The notes: generated by a model from the letters alone, not told the origin. A stretch of 55,103 nucleotides of DNA from Fermentimonas sp. (GCA_028709385.1 JAQVXD010000015.1:1-55103); one strand, 5' to 3'. Positions 43,718-52,206 are shown, counted from the first letter of the stretch. Numbers and translations: made by a program.

Positions 43718-44314
43718 TCATTTTAACGGAATATCCCCTTTAGAAATTTCTTTTCGAATCCGACTCAAAGAGGTATCAGTGACTCCAAGATATGTGGCAA
43801 TATGTTTTAAGGGTGCTTGTAAAATAACTTCAGGGTGATTTTTCAGTAATTTTAGATATCTGTCAGTAGCACTAAGTGTTTTCATTTCTAATGATCGCTG
43901 TTTAAATCTGTACATTTCTTCTGAGAACCATGTACGACCCCACTCACTTAATCCGGGAATGGTATGAAAAAGATTTTCAAAAACATTAAAATCAATTTTC
44001 CAGCACTTAGAGTCGGTCATTGCTTGAATTGATTCCTCAGAAGGCATTTGCTTAAAAAGAGACAATACCTCAATTACAAGCTGATGTTTTGTAAAGAAGT
44101 GTGTTGTAACATCATTTCCATTGTAATCATATACAAAAGAGCGCATAAGTCCACTTTGTAGTATAAGGTAACTCTCGGGTTTCTCACCCTTACTCAGATA
44201 ATATTCTCCTTTGCTGAAATAAACCTCCTGATGTAGTGAACTAATCAAAGATAAATCTTCCTCTGTTAATAAAGGATGAGCATAAACGTTATGAATAATT
44301 TTTGACTTCTCCAT
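43718..44314 (-). CDS. Crp/Fnr family transcription regulator
   Basis: The 198-residue protein has a cyclic-nucleotide-binding-like beta-roll (about 20-120: YFSKGEYYLSKGEKPESYLILQSG) and a short C-terminal helix-turn-helix (APLKHIATYLGVTDTSLSRIR, about 168-188). Cysteines for an iron-sulphur cluster are absent, so it is not an oxygen-sensing Fnr; the ligand is unknown. Similar short forms in Bacteroidetes often sit beside the genes they control. Here the flanking VOC and SRPBCC genes are candidates. It begins 43 bases after the SRPBCC gene on the same strand. Confidence 0.88.
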   Translation of the reverse strand: MEKSKIIHNVYAHPLLTEEDLSLISSLHQEVYFSKGEYYLSKGEKPESYLILQSGLMRSFVYDYNGNDVTTHFFTKHQLVIEVLSLFKQMPSEESIQAMTDSKCWKIDFNVFENLFHTIPGLSEWGRTWFSEEMYRFKQRSLEMKTLSATDRYLKLLKNHPEVILQAPLKHIATYLGVTDTSLSRIRKEISKGDIPLK

Positions 44315-44357
44315 ATTATTCGTTTCAAGTGCTCACTTATGCAAAATCTCCTTATCC

Positions 44358-44792
44358 TTATTTCTCAGCCTCTTCTTTCAAATAAATGAGCCAGTTTACC
44401 ATTCCTTTTTCCAAAGTATTATTCATATAACCTCTGAAAATCCTCATAAGTAAACCATCCATACTCTCCTCAACAAAGACTTCTGTTTTACCATCCGAGC
44501 TTTTTAATTGCCAGTTGTGTATGGCATAGGCTCCGAATGCTTTTCCACTCCATCCAAAATATTCCTGAAATACCACAGTATGTAATGTTGAACTAATATT
44601 CATTCCTCCGTTTTCCCAATCGAAGGTTGAGCCTGGATTAAGATCTCCATTTAATTTTGCCTTTTTTATATCTGGGTTCCATTCGGGCCATCTATTAATA
44701 TCACTGAGTAAATCCCATACTTTTTCTATTGTAGCATCTATCTCAATACTTTTTTGAGCTTTAACGGGTGCTTTTTTGTTTATAGGAATCAT
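44358..44792 (-). CDS. SRPBCC-fold (polyketide cyclase-like) protein
   Basis: The 144-residue single-domain protein starts with KSIEIDATIEKVWDLLSDINRWPEWNPDI, the usual opening strand and helices of START/SRPBCC proteins, which bind hydrophobic ligands in a deep pocket. The C-terminal helix MNNTLEKGMVNWLIYLKEE is also typical. No catalytic residues can be recognised, and the ligand is unknown. It lies between the epimerase gene (9 bases upstream on the minus strand) and the Crp/Fnr gene, and is probably co-transcribed with them. Confidence 0.83.
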   Translation of the reverse strand: MIPINKKAPVKAQKSIEIDATIEKVWDLLSDINRWPEWNPDIKKAKLNGDLNPGSTFDWENGGMNISSTLHTVVFQEYFGWSGKAFGAYAIHNWQLKSSDGKTEVFVEESMDGLLMRIFRGYMNNTLEKGMVNWLIYLKEEAEK

Positions 44793-44801
44793 ATTATATT
44801 T

Positions 44802-45710
44802 TTAAATAGAATTAATAAATGCCTCTTTAACAGAATCGAATTTAAATCTGTATCCCTTATCAATTACCTTTTGAGAAGAAATGCGACTACCCTCTAACAC
44901 CATTCCGGACGCTTCCCCCATAACAAGTTTAAGCATGAAAGCAGGTATGTTTGGAAGAAAGAATGGACGATTCATCTCTTTTGCCAAATACCTCATAAAT
45001 TCGGTGTTTGTAGTTTGATCAGGTGAAACAGCATTATAAACACCTTCCATATTGACATCTTCAACTGATTTTATGTAAAGTCCGCATAGGTCATCCAAAT
45101 GAATCCAGCTGAAATATTGTTTTCCACTACCTATTGGAGCTCCTAAACCAAATTTAACCAAGAGTTTCAGTTTGTTAAATGCAGGGCTGTTTTTATAAAT
45201 AACAAAAGGTGTTCGTAATGCAACTGTACGAACGCCCAGTTCTTTTTTAAAATTAAAAGCTTCTGTCTCCCATTTCTTGCAGGTTCGGCTTAAAAAATCA
45301 TTTCTTGCAGGCAGATCATCTTCAGAGTTGACTTTTTCATCAGTATGCATTCCATAATATCCGACAGCTGAAGCTGAAATAAATGCTTCAGGTTTTTTAT
45401 TTAGCTTTTTTAATGTATCAAGTAAAAGCCTGGTAGTTAATACACGGCTCTCTACAATTGTTTGTTTTTTTGATCTAGTCCAGGTACCTTCTCCCAAATT
45501 CGAACCCGAAAGGTGTATTATAATATCAGCTTGTTCCAAAGCTTCTGAATCAATTTCACCTTTACGGTAATCCCATCTATAACGTGGAATTGCAGCTTTG
45601 ACATAGCGCTCGCGACTAAGCCAAATTACTCTATACCCTTTCTCAATAAGCAACTCTGACAGCCTTCGTCCTATCATACCAGAGCCACCCGTTATTAAGA
45701 TAGTTTTCAT
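44802..45710 (-). CDS. TIGR01777-family NAD(P)-dependent epimerase (YfcH-like)
   Basis: The 302-residue short-chain dehydrogenase-like protein has a dinucleotide-binding ITGGSGMIGRRLSELL at 5-20 and a HLSGSNLGEGTW strand (70-81). SASAVGYYG (about 112-120) carries the Tyr of the family. The C-terminal DUF1731 segment (NRPFFLPNIPAFMLKLVMGEAS) completes the TIGR01777 architecture. Natural substrate unknown. It is 6 bases downstream of the zinc peptidase gene and 9 upstream of the SRPBCC gene. SRPBCC and TIGR01777 domains are sometimes fused in other bacteria, which supports a functional link. Confidence 0.9.
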   Translation of the reverse strand: MKTILITGGSGMIGRRLSELLIEKGYRVIWLSRERYVKAAIPRYRWDYRKGEIDSEALEQADIIIHLSGSNLGEGTWTRSKKQTIVESRVLTTRLLLDTLKKLNKKPEAFISASAVGYYGMHTDEKVNSEDDLPARNDFLSRTCKKWETEAFNFKKELGVRTVALRTPFVIYKNSPAFNKLKLLVKFGLGAPIGSGKQYFSWIHLDDLCGLYIKSVEDVNMEGVYNAVSPDQTTNTEFMRYLAKEMNRPFFLPNIPAFMLKLVMGEASGMVLEGSRISSQKVIDKGYRFKFDSVKEAFINSI

Positions 45711-45716
45711 ATATTT

Positions 45717-46400
45717 TTATCTTCTGCTTCCACTCGTCGCAATCATTATGTAATAAAGTAAAGTTGCAAGAGAACTGAGTGCGGCAACTACATACGTGTA
45801 TCCTGCCCATCGCAATGCATCCTCTGCCTGGGCATGGTTACTGACATCTGTTATACCGGCACTGCTCAGCCATCGAAGAGCCCGGTTTGTTGCATTCTTC
45901 TCAACAGGGAGAGTGATAAAACTAAAAAGAGTCGACATACCAAAGATTACGATCCCAAACCAAAGTAAATACGGGAATGTTTGTATCATAATGATGCCCA
46001 ACAGTAATATCCACATAACCCATTTTGAAGTAGATGATATTATTGGTACCAAAGCTGATCGCATTTTTAAAGGAGCATATCCCTTTGCATGCTGTAAAGC
46101 ATGACCGGTTTCGTGTGCTGCTACTGCTGCAGCTGCAACACTATAGCTGTTATAAACCGGTTCGCTAAGGTTGATAGTTTTCTTAAGCGGGTTGTAATGA
46201 TCAGTTAGATGACCTCTGGTTGAAATTACCTGAACATCAAATATTCCATTTTCATGCAGCATTTTCTCAGCAACTTCTTTACCTGTTATTCCACTTTTTA
46301 GAGGGATTTTAGAATATTTTTTAAATCTGCTTTGTAGTCTTGCCTGTACTACCCATCCCAGTAAAGCAATCGCAATAAATATAATCCAAATTAGTGCCAT
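45717..46400 (-). CDS. YugP-like membrane zinc metallopeptidase
   Basis: The 227-residue protein has a helix at the N-terminus and three more near the C-terminus, with the catalytic motif HETGH at residues 96-100 (AAHETGHALQHAKGY), followed by KMRSALVPIISSTSKW. The family (YugP, Zn_peptidase_2) is widespread but its substrate is unknown; the active site should face the cytoplasm or membrane surface. The HXXEH-type spacing is clean and the downstream acidic ligand may lie in the ALRWLSSAGI region. It is the first gene of the minus-strand group that continues into the epimerase gene. Confidence 0.9.
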   Translation of the reverse strand: MALIWIIFIAIALLGWVVQARLQSRFKKYSKIPLKSGITGKEVAEKMLHENGIFDVQVISTRGHLTDHYNPLKKTINLSEPVYNSYSVAAAAVAAHETGHALQHAKGYAPLKMRSALVPIISSTSKWVMWILLLGIIMIQTFPYLLWFGIVIFGMSTLFSFITLPVEKNATNRALRWLSSAGITDVSNHAQAEDALRWAGYTYVVAALSSLATLLYYIMIATSGSRR

Positions 46401-46497
46401 AAAGTTATTTTGTATATTTGTTTAACATATTCATTGTTTCAATAGTTCATTTATTCATAATTAATATGGCAAATTTCGTACCATATACCTAAAAATA

Positions 46498-46517
46498 AGC
46501 CTCCTAAACAGGAGGCT
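46498..46517 (-). terminator. Intrinsic terminator of purA
   Basis: AGCCTCCT (46498-46505), a 4-base loop, AGGAGGCT (46510-46517). Reading the minus strand, T-rich TATTTTTAGG follows, so it ends the fur-purA transcript about 35 bases after the purA stop codon. Confidence 0.75.
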
Positions 46518-46551
46518 CTTTCACTTAAGAAATATATATTTTGTACTATAA

Positions 46552-47811
46552 TTAGCGTATTATGGTTTGCGCTCTGTCCGGCCCAAGAGATACAATGGAA
46601 ATTGGTACCCCAAGCTCTGTTTCAAGAAAAGTTATATAGTTATTAAACTCTTCCGGGAACTCATCTTCTGACTGCATTTTTGACATATCTGTTTCCCAGC
46701 CGGGCAGTTCTATATACACAGGTTCAATCCCTTCGGCAATATCGAATGGAAGTTTTTCTGTTTCTACACCGTTTATATTATAGGCTATACATGCTTTAAT
46801 AGTCTCAAAACTGTCAAGTACGTCACTTTTCATCATAACAAGTTTGGTAACTCCATTAAGCATTATAGTGTATCTTAAAGCTACCAGATCAATCCAACCA
46901 CATCGACGCGGGCGTCCGGTTACAGAACCGTATTCATTACCATTATCACGTAAAGCCTGTCCATCTGCATCAAATAACTCGGTTGGGAACGGACCACTGC
47001 CCACTCTTGTACAATATGCCTTAAAGATTCCGAATACTTCTCCTATTCGATGCGGAGATACACCTAAGCCTGTACAAGCACCTGCACATATTGTATTTGA
47101 AGAAGTAACAAAAGGGTATGAGCCAAAATCTATATCCAATAGAGACCCTTGTGCTCCTTCAGCAAGAACAGATCCTCCATCATTTAGATGTTCATTGATA
47201 TATTGTTCACTATCAATAAACTGATACTCCTTCATTTTTTCTATTCCGGCAAACCAATCAGCTTCAAGAGAGGCGAGATCATAATCAATATTGTAATTAT
47301 TCAGAATCTTTTTATGACGTTCTACCGCTATCTGATATTTTTCATCGAAATTATGCAAAAGATCCCCTACTCTCAGTCCGTGTCTACCTATCTTATCTGT
47401 ATAAGCAGGACCAATTCCTCTTCCGGTTGTTCCTATCTTAGCTTCTCCCATAGCTGTTTCAGATGCTGAATCAAGCAATCTGTGTGTAGGGAGTATCAAA
47501 TGTGCCTTCTTTGAGATGCATAGTCTGTCAGTCAGAACATGACCGCTATTTTCAAGCGCTTCAACTTCCTGTTTAAAAAGTGCAGGATCTATCACAACAC
47601 CATTGCCTATGACGTTCATCTTATCTTTTTGAAAAATACCGGAAGGAATTGATTTCAAAATATATTTTTGCCCTTCAAACTCTAATGTATGCCCTGCATT
47701 TGGACCGCCTTGAAAACGTGCTACAATTTCGTAATTAGGAGTAAGAACATCTACTATTTTTCCTTTTCCTTCGTCTCCCCACTGGAGTCCTAAAATAACA
47801 TCAACTTTCAT
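46552..47811 (-). CDS. purA: Adenylosuccinate synthetase
   Basis: The 419-residue enzyme condenses IMP and aspartate with GTP to adenylosuccinate, the first step from IMP to AMP. The GTP-binding start GLQWGDEGKGK (9-19) and PNAGHTLEF, the TTGRGIGPAYTDK loop near 128-140, and GRPRRCGWIDLVALRY near 305-320 are classical PurA segments. A 51-base gap follows the Fur-like gene on the same strand; this gene order is common in Bacteroidetes. A good terminator lies downstream. Confidence 0.97.
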   Translation of the reverse strand: MKVDVILGLQWGDEGKGKIVDVLTPNYEIVARFQGGPNAGHTLEFEGQKYILKSIPSGIFQKDKMNVIGNGVVIDPALFKQEVEALENSGHVLTDRLCISKKAHLILPTHRLLDSASETAMGEAKIGTTGRGIGPAYTDKIGRHGLRVGDLLHNFDEKYQIAVERHKKILNNYNIDYDLASLEADWFAGIEKMKEYQFIDSEQYINEHLNDGGSVLAEGAQGSLLDIDFGSYPFVTSSNTICAGACTGLGVSPHRIGEVFGIFKAYCTRVGSGPFPTELFDADGQALRDNGNEYGSVTGRPRRCGWIDLVALRYTIMLNGVTKLVMMKSDVLDSFETIKACIAYNINGVETEKLPFDIAEGIEPVYIELPGWETDMSKMQSEDEFPEEFNNYITFLETELGVPISIVSLGPDRAQTIIR

Positions 47812-47862
47812 TTTATAATTTTTTTTGGATGTAATATTTCACCCAATTTACAGTTTAAATTA

Positions 47863-48369
47863 CTATTTATCCTTGGTTTTATCCTTACCAGTGCGTGCCA
47901 GTTTCCTTAATTCCATCTTTTTTGCATGGCTGCATTTACTGCAAACACCATAAATATACATACTGTAATAACTGACATTGAACTTTCTTATTTTTTTAAG
48001 ATGAGCTGGGGTAAGAATATCATCGTTTTTCATTTCCCATACTTCACCACAAGTCGTACATATCAAATGGTTGTGATTTTCGTTACCATAAGCTCTTTCA
48101 TAGTTCGAAATATTACCGCCAAATTGATGTTTGATAACAAGTCCACAGTCCAAGAGAAGATCAATTGTATTATATAAGGTAGCTCGACTAACCCTGAAAT
48201 TAACTTCAATCATAGATTTATAAAGTGTATCCATGTCGAAATGCCCTTTGTTAGAATAAATATGATCCAGTATAGCGAATCGTTCTGGCGTTTTACGATG
48301 CTTATGCAAAGTAAGGTACTCCATAAATTCATTTTTAACTTGATTTCTCAATTTCATATTGGCATCCAT
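47863..48369 (-). CDS. Fur-family metalloregulator
   Basis: The 168-residue protein has an N-terminal winged helix (RKTPERFAILDHIYS, RVSRATLYNTIDLLLDCGLV) and a C-terminal metal and dimer domain with HNHLICTTCGEVWE and a second pair CSKCSHAKK, the structural zinc site of Fur/PerR/Zur. Which metal or signal it senses cannot be read from the sequence. Starts at 48369 and 48357 (Met5) are both possible: the predicted -7 element at 48375-48382 leaves essentially no leader for the first and about 12 bases for the second. purA is the next gene. Confidence 0.92.
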   Translation of the reverse strand: MDANMKLRNQVKNEFMEYLTLHKHRKTPERFAILDHIYSNKGHFDMDTLYKSMIEVNFRVSRATLYNTIDLLLDCGLVIKHQFGGNISNYERAYGNENHNHLICTTCGEVWEMKNDDILTPAHLKKIRKFNVSYYSMYIYGVCSKCSHAKKMELRKLARTGKDKTKDK

Positions 48370-48374
48370 AACTA

Positions 48375-48382
48375 CAAAATTA
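48375..48382 (-). promoter_or_regulatory. Predicted -7 element of the fur-purA transcript
   Basis: TAATTTTG on the minus strand (TAnnTTTG), ending 6 bases before the first ATG of the Fur-family gene. Its position makes the mRNA leaderless for that ATG or moves the start to Met5. Confidence 0.35.
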
Positions 48383-48473
48383 TTCTATTTTTTCTATTTT
48401 TCTATGATTTGAGCATCATTTTAATAACTAAATCTGAACTGTTATAAAAGTTTTTGATTTCTATAATAGATCT

Positions 48474-49925
48474 CTATTTAATTATCTCCGAATGATAGAA
48501 AAAAGCAGGTATACTCACTTCACTTTCGTTATGAAAAGAGTCAGATGTTGTAACAAAGTAATAATATGCCTTATCGTTATCTTCAGCTGTAAAATAAAGA
48601 TTTGTTTCCTGTAAACCTGTTGAAATTAAATTTTCTGCCTTATCCTTACTTAAATCGTCTGTTTCACTTCTGTAGACGTTATAAGTCACTCTTTTATTAT
48701 CTACCCCTTCCCATTTCAATTCAAAAATTCCACTCGAAAGTTTTTCAGCACGTAAATCCATAGGTTTATCGGGAACTGAATCTGACAACCATGTCAATGG
48801 TGGAAGTTTTGCCGGATATTCATAGATTTTCTTCAAACTTTCTAATATCCCCTTGTTGTTTGAAAGTATATTTTGTGTTCTAAAGTAAGCCTGTCCATCT
48901 GCCTCATTTTTTCTTGAATAGTCAATCTGATCCAGTATATCTTTAGAACTCCAGCCTAACTCTATCATCTGATATGCGCCAAGTCCGGGAACTAAAATTC
49001 TATCGTTACTATTCAGAATCCAATCATCAAGGTAAGGATAAAACAACTCATCTTTATAATACATCATCGGATACAATCCGTCGTGTTTACCTGATTCCAT
49101 CCATTTACCGGCATCCTGAAAAACAGTTTCCAGTGCAGTCCATCCCCTGCCTCTATCGTTTAATGTTCTATAACGACCCAGTGGCGAACTGCTAACCTGC
49201 ACCCATGGCTTTTCTTTCTTTACCAGATCATATACTTTAGTTACAAAACGTGTGATATTATTTCTTCTCCATTCTGCTCTGGATAAACCTTTTCCATAGA
49301 GTCTGTAAAGTCCGTCATCAGGAAACTGACCTCTGTTGTCAGGATAACGAATATAATCAAAATGAATCCCATCGACATCATAATTAGATATTATCTCTTT
49401 TACAATAGAAATAAGATAATCATCTGTTTTTGGATTTCCAGGATCAAGAAACCACTCTCCCTTAAATAACTTGGTTATGGTAGGATTTTTCTTTGTAACT
49501 GACTTTGCACCTAAACTTTTAACATGTTTATTACCTCCCAAAGGATATGTTACTAACCATGCGTGACACTCAATACCTCTTTTGTGAGATTCTTCAATTG
49601 CAAATGCAAGAGGGTCAAATTCAGGTAACCCGGGACTGCTGGATACAATCAATGAAGACATCGGTTCGATAGCTGATTTATAAAAGACTTCGCCCCGGGC
49701 ACGTACTTGAAACATTACTGTATTAAAGTTATGCTTCTTTAATGAATCAAGAATCGCAATAAGTTCTTTCTTTTGTACTTCCTGACTATTCCTGTTAGTA
49801 GGCCAATCCAGTCCGTAATTAGTAGTCAGCCAAACAGCTCTCACTTCCGTAGCAGGTATTTCGGAGGGAATAACAACAACCGAAGTAAATAACAACAGAA
49901 TGAGCAAAATAAATATTTTGTTCAT
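48474..49925 (-). CDS. Exported GHL10-family glycoside hydrolase-like protein with Fn3 domain
   Basis: The 483-residue protein has a signal peptide (1-20) and a DUF187/GHL10 TIM-barrel domain (25-385) resembling B. subtilis YngK. Its segments are EVRAVWLTTNYGLDWP, FNTVMFQVRARGEVFYKS, and GIHFDYIRYPDNRGQFPDDG, with the catalytic-type Asp in the last. A C-terminal fibronectin-III-like domain covers about 388-480. GHL10 proteins are distantly related to alpha-amylase- and GH-type barrels; some act on cell-wall-derived glycans. It is a monocistronic unit, diverging from the NusG-like gene. Substrate unknown. Confidence 0.9.
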   Translation of the reverse strand: MNKIFILLILLLFTSVVVIPSEIPATEVRAVWLTTNYGLDWPTNRNSQEVQKKELIAILDSLKKHNFNTVMFQVRARGEVFYKSAIEPMSSLIVSSSPGLPEFDPLAFAIEESHKRGIECHAWLVTYPLGGNKHVKSLGAKSVTKKNPTITKLFKGEWFLDPGNPKTDDYLISIVKEIISNYDVDGIHFDYIRYPDNRGQFPDDGLYRLYGKGLSRAEWRRNNITRFVTKVYDLVKKEKPWVQVSSSPLGRYRTLNDRGRGWTALETVFQDAGKWMESGKHDGLYPMMYYKDELFYPYLDDWILNSNDRILVPGLGAYQMIELGWSSKDILDQIDYSRKNEADGQAYFRTQNILSNNKGILESLKKIYEYPAKLPPLTWLSDSVPDKPMDLRAEKLSSGIFELKWEGVDNKRVTYNVYRSETDDLSKDKAENLISTGLQETNLYFTAEDNDKAYYYFVTTSDSFHNESEVSIPAFFYHSEIIK

Positions 49926-50058
49926 TAACTCAAATGTATATAATATTTTGATCTACAAATTTAGTGTAAAAAATGGAGGTCATTTAGTAATTTTCATAAT
50001 GTTAACAGTTTTAAAAGCACGACATTAAACGAACCTGTAACAGAAATCGATTTTTAAT

Positions 50059-50066
50059 TATATTTG
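50059..50066 (+). promoter_or_regulatory. Predicted -7 element of the UpxY/NusG-like gene
   Basis: TATATTTG (TAnnTTTG) 28 bases before the ATG at 50095; no -33 TTTG at suitable distance. Confidence 0.35.
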
Positions 50067-50094
50067 CAAGCTGATAAATAGTAAAATAGTGTTT

Positions 50095-50613
50095 ATGACG
50101 AAGAAGAGGTGGCTTGCTGTTTATGTTAAAATGCATCACGAAAAGAAAGTAAGAGATAAGTTAACCAAAATAGGAATAGAGAACTTTCTGCCGGTACAAA
50201 CAGAAGTGAAGCAGTGGAGTGACCGGAAGAAGAAAGTTGAGAGTGTACTTATTCCAATGATGATTTTTGTCAGGGTTGATGCACAAGAGCAACGAGTAGT
50301 ATTAACTCAACCATCTGTGCTTCGTTATCTTGTTTTAAGAGGTGAACATACTCCTGCTGAGATTCCTGAAAATCAAATGGATCAATTCAGATTCATGTTG
50401 GACTTTTCAGAAAAACCTGTTAATTTTAGCATCGATGAGTTCATCCCGGGTGAAAAAGTGAAAGTAGTTAAAGGACCGCTTTCTGGTTTGGAAGGTGAGC
50501 TGGTAAACGTTGACGGTAAATCGAATATTGCTATTAGAATTGCTCAGCTCGGATGTGCTGTAGTAGAGATTAACAGCAATATGGTAAAGAAGTTAGAAGA
50601 ATCAAAGAAGTAA
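50095..50613 (+). CDS. UpxY-type NusG paralogue (transcription antiterminator)
   Basis: The ATG at 50095 (MTKKRWLAVYVKMHHEKKV) is preferred to GTG at 50089; length 172. An N-terminal NGN domain (WLAVYVKMHHEKKVRDKL, LIPMMIFVRV, PSVLRYLVLRG) is joined by a linker to a KOW domain (FIPGEKVKVVKGPLSGLEGE). Specialised NusG proteins of this kind (UpxY in Bacteroides, RfaH elsewhere) let polymerase read through long exopolysaccharide operons. Housekeeping NusG is usually encoded near secE and rplK, which are absent here. No polysaccharide locus follows in this window. It converges with msrC and their ends overlap by 12 bases. Confidence 0.88.
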   Translation: MTKKRWLAVYVKMHHEKKVRDKLTKIGIENFLPVQTEVKQWSDRKKKVESVLIPMMIFVRVDAQEQRVVLTQPSVLRYLVLRGEHTPAEIPENQMDQFRFMLDFSEKPVNFSIDEFIPGEKVKVVKGPLSGLEGELVNVDGKSNIAIRIAQLGCAVVEINSNMVKKLEESKK

Positions 50614-51072
50614 ACATATCTTCTCAAGATTAACAGCATCAATCTCGTCAAACGAATCAAGTTCACTGCTATCTATATCCAATACTGCTATAACTTTATT
50701 TTCTTTTATTACAGGTACAACAATTTCTGAACGTGATAATGAACTACAGGCAATATGGCCAGGGTACAGTTCAACATCAGGAACAATTATTGTTCTCTTT
50801 TCTTTCCATGAATTACCACATACACCTTTGCCAAAGGCTATACTTGTACATGCTATAGGACCCTGAAAAGGCCCTAAAACCAATCGTTCCCCAATAACTC
50901 TGTAATATCCGACCCAAAAGAAGCTAAAGGTTTCTTTCAGTGCAGATGAAATATTTGCCATGTTCGCAATCAGGTCTTCTTCACTTTCCACTAAGGATTT
51001 CAGTTGAGGATAAAGTGCTAAGTATAAATCTTCTTTTGAAGACCCTTCTTTAATTTTTAATTCTTCAGCCAT
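50602..51072 (-). CDS. msrC: Free methionine-(R)-sulfoxide reductase (GAF domain)
   Basis: The 156-residue GAF-domain protein has the three catalytic cysteines Cys75, Cys85 and Cys109; the spacing of 10 and 24 is identical to Cys84, Cys94 and Cys118 of E. coli fRMsr. Segments LGPFQGPIACTSIAFGKGVCG and PGHIACSSLSRSEIVVP are characteristic. It reduces free L-methionine-R-sulfoxide with thioredoxin, protecting against oxidation. The last four codons overlap the 3' end of the UpxY-like gene on the other strand. The OmpA-like gene's terminator lies just upstream, so msrC probably has its own start. Confidence 0.93.
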   Translation of the reverse strand: MAEELKIKEGSSKEDLYLALYPQLKSLVESEEDLIANMANISSALKETFSFFWVGYYRVIGERLVLGPFQGPIACTSIAFGKGVCGNSWKEKRTIIVPDVELYPGHIACSSLSRSEIVVPVIKENKVIAVLDIDSSELDSFDEIDAVNLEKICLLL

Positions 51073-51088
51073 GAAACCAATTTAAAAA

Positions 51089-51114
51089 GATCGCGCTACA
51101 AAAGCAGCGCGATC
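51089..51114 (-). terminator. Intrinsic terminator of the OmpA-like lipoprotein gene
   Basis: GATCGCGCT (51089-51097), an 8-base loop, AGCGCGATC (51106-51114). On the minus strand TTTTTAAATT follows. It ends 39 bases after the OmpA-like stop codon and 17 bases before the msrC start. Confidence 0.8.
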
Positions 51115-51152
51115 CTAGATTTATTCACTTTGAAAAAAGTTGTTTAAAATAC

Positions 51153-51833
51153 TTATTGTGCCTGTTCTTTTGCTTCCTGTATCATCTTAGCATTTGGCAG
51201 AATAAAGACCTCTACTCGTCTGTTTTCACTTCTACCGGCTGCAGTACTATTATCAGCTACAGGCTGAGAAGAACCAAAACCTTCGTAAGACATTCGCAGG
51301 CCCGAAACACCTTTAGAATTTAAATAGTTGTATACCGATTCTGCACGTCGTACTGATAGTGGATTATTAATTGCATCACTACCTGTACTATCTGTATGAC
51401 CATAAATTTCAACATCAGTATCAGGATTATTCTGCAATGAAGTAGCAAACTTGTCGAGTGATGTTCTTGATGCACTATTCAGCGTACTTGAATTGGTTGC
51501 AAAAAGTATCCCTGATTCAAATGTCACTTTAATAGCTTCTCCCTCATTTACTTTTTCAACTTGAGCTCCTTCAATTTGCTCTAACTCAGCAGCTTGCTTA
51601 TCCATTCTGTTTCCAATGACTGCACCGGCTGCACCGCCTACAATAGCTCCTATTCCAGCCCCTATTGCTGCTCCACGGCCTCCGCCTGCTATTGCTCCTA
51701 CTCCAGCTCCAACGGCTGCCCCTGACCCTGCTCCTATGGCACCTCCCTGAACTGTTCGGTTTGCTCCGCAACTTGAAAAAATTAGAGATGCGCCCAACAA
51801 TGCAATTGCCATTAATTTAGAAAATTGTTTCAT
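51153..51833 (-). CDS. OmpA-domain lipoprotein with glycine zipper (YiaD-like)
   Basis: The 226-residue lipoprotein has a lipobox FSSC, Cys22, a Gly/Ala-rich zipper (about 30-75: GAIGAGSGAAVGAGVGAIAG with further copies), a short Gln/Glu linker and an OmpA C-terminal peptidoglycan-binding domain (98-215). The DAP-binding signature is VEIYGHTDSTGSDAINNPLS, then RRAESVYNYL and SENRRVEVFI. It anchors the outer membrane to the wall, with the zipper perhaps inserted in the membrane. An intrinsic terminator ends this transcript before msrC. It is unlinked to the peptidoglycan genes at 4-17 kb. Confidence 0.93.
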   Translation of the reverse strand: MKQFSKLMAIALLGASLIFSSCGANRTVQGGAIGAGSGAAVGAGVGAIAGGGRGAAIGAGIGAIVGGAAGAVIGNRMDKQAAELEQIEGAQVEKVNEGEAIKVTFESGILFATNSSTLNSASRTSLDKFATSLQNNPDTDVEIYGHTDSTGSDAINNPLSVRRAESVYNYLNSKGVSGLRMSYEGFGSSQPVADNSTAAGRSENRRVEVFILPNAKMIQEAKEQAQ

Positions 51834-51882
51834 AGTTAGTTTTTTTTGTTTTGGTGAATTATACTTAAATAAAATGGTTTCT

Positions 51883-52206
51883 TTAATCGAACAAATTTAG
51901 AGTATCGCAGTAAGCAAGTTCACCTGCTACTATAGCTTCTATCTGCTCATCGGTATATTCCCTAATATTGTCTTTACGGGCATTATCAAAAATGTAATCC
52001 AATAATTCGTCTTCGTCAATTTCAATCTCTGATTCTTCGCTCGCATCCAGAAATCCCTTATCTTCATAAAACTCATAAATCAGATCAACTATATAGTTGA
52101 TTTCATCATCGGAAAACTCATCCTTCATTTCTTCCGGAAGGTGTTCTTGAATAAATCTAAGGGAATCTTCTTCATCATATTCAAGTTCTTTCTTTTCTTC
52201 GCTCAT
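51883..52206 (-). CDS. Acidic conserved protein of unknown function, 107 residues
   Basis: The protein is very rich in Glu and Asp (the first 30 residues and residues 57-67 are almost continuously acidic), helical by appearance, and has no signal peptide. Distinct segments are DDEINYIVDLIYEFYEDKGFLD and YTDEQIEAIVAGELAYCDTLNL. I recognise it as a conserved protein of Bacteroidetes but cannot name a function. It lies 71 bases downstream of yidC on the same strand, so it may be co-transcribed with yidC and pyrG. Overlapping opposite-strand frames are not credible. Confidence 0.75.
   Translation of the reverse strand: MSEEKKELEYDEEDSLRFIQEHLPEEMKDEFSDDEINYIVDLIYEFYEDKGFLDASEESEIEIDEDELLDYIFDNARKDNIREYTDEQIEAIVAGELAYCDTLNLFD

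Noticed and set aside
46413-46517. Second possible small RNA: TATATTTG at 46413-46420 followed by the hairpin at 46498-46517
   Set aside because: No -33 element at the right distance, and the T tract after the hairpin is on the minus strand, so it is best read as the purA terminator.
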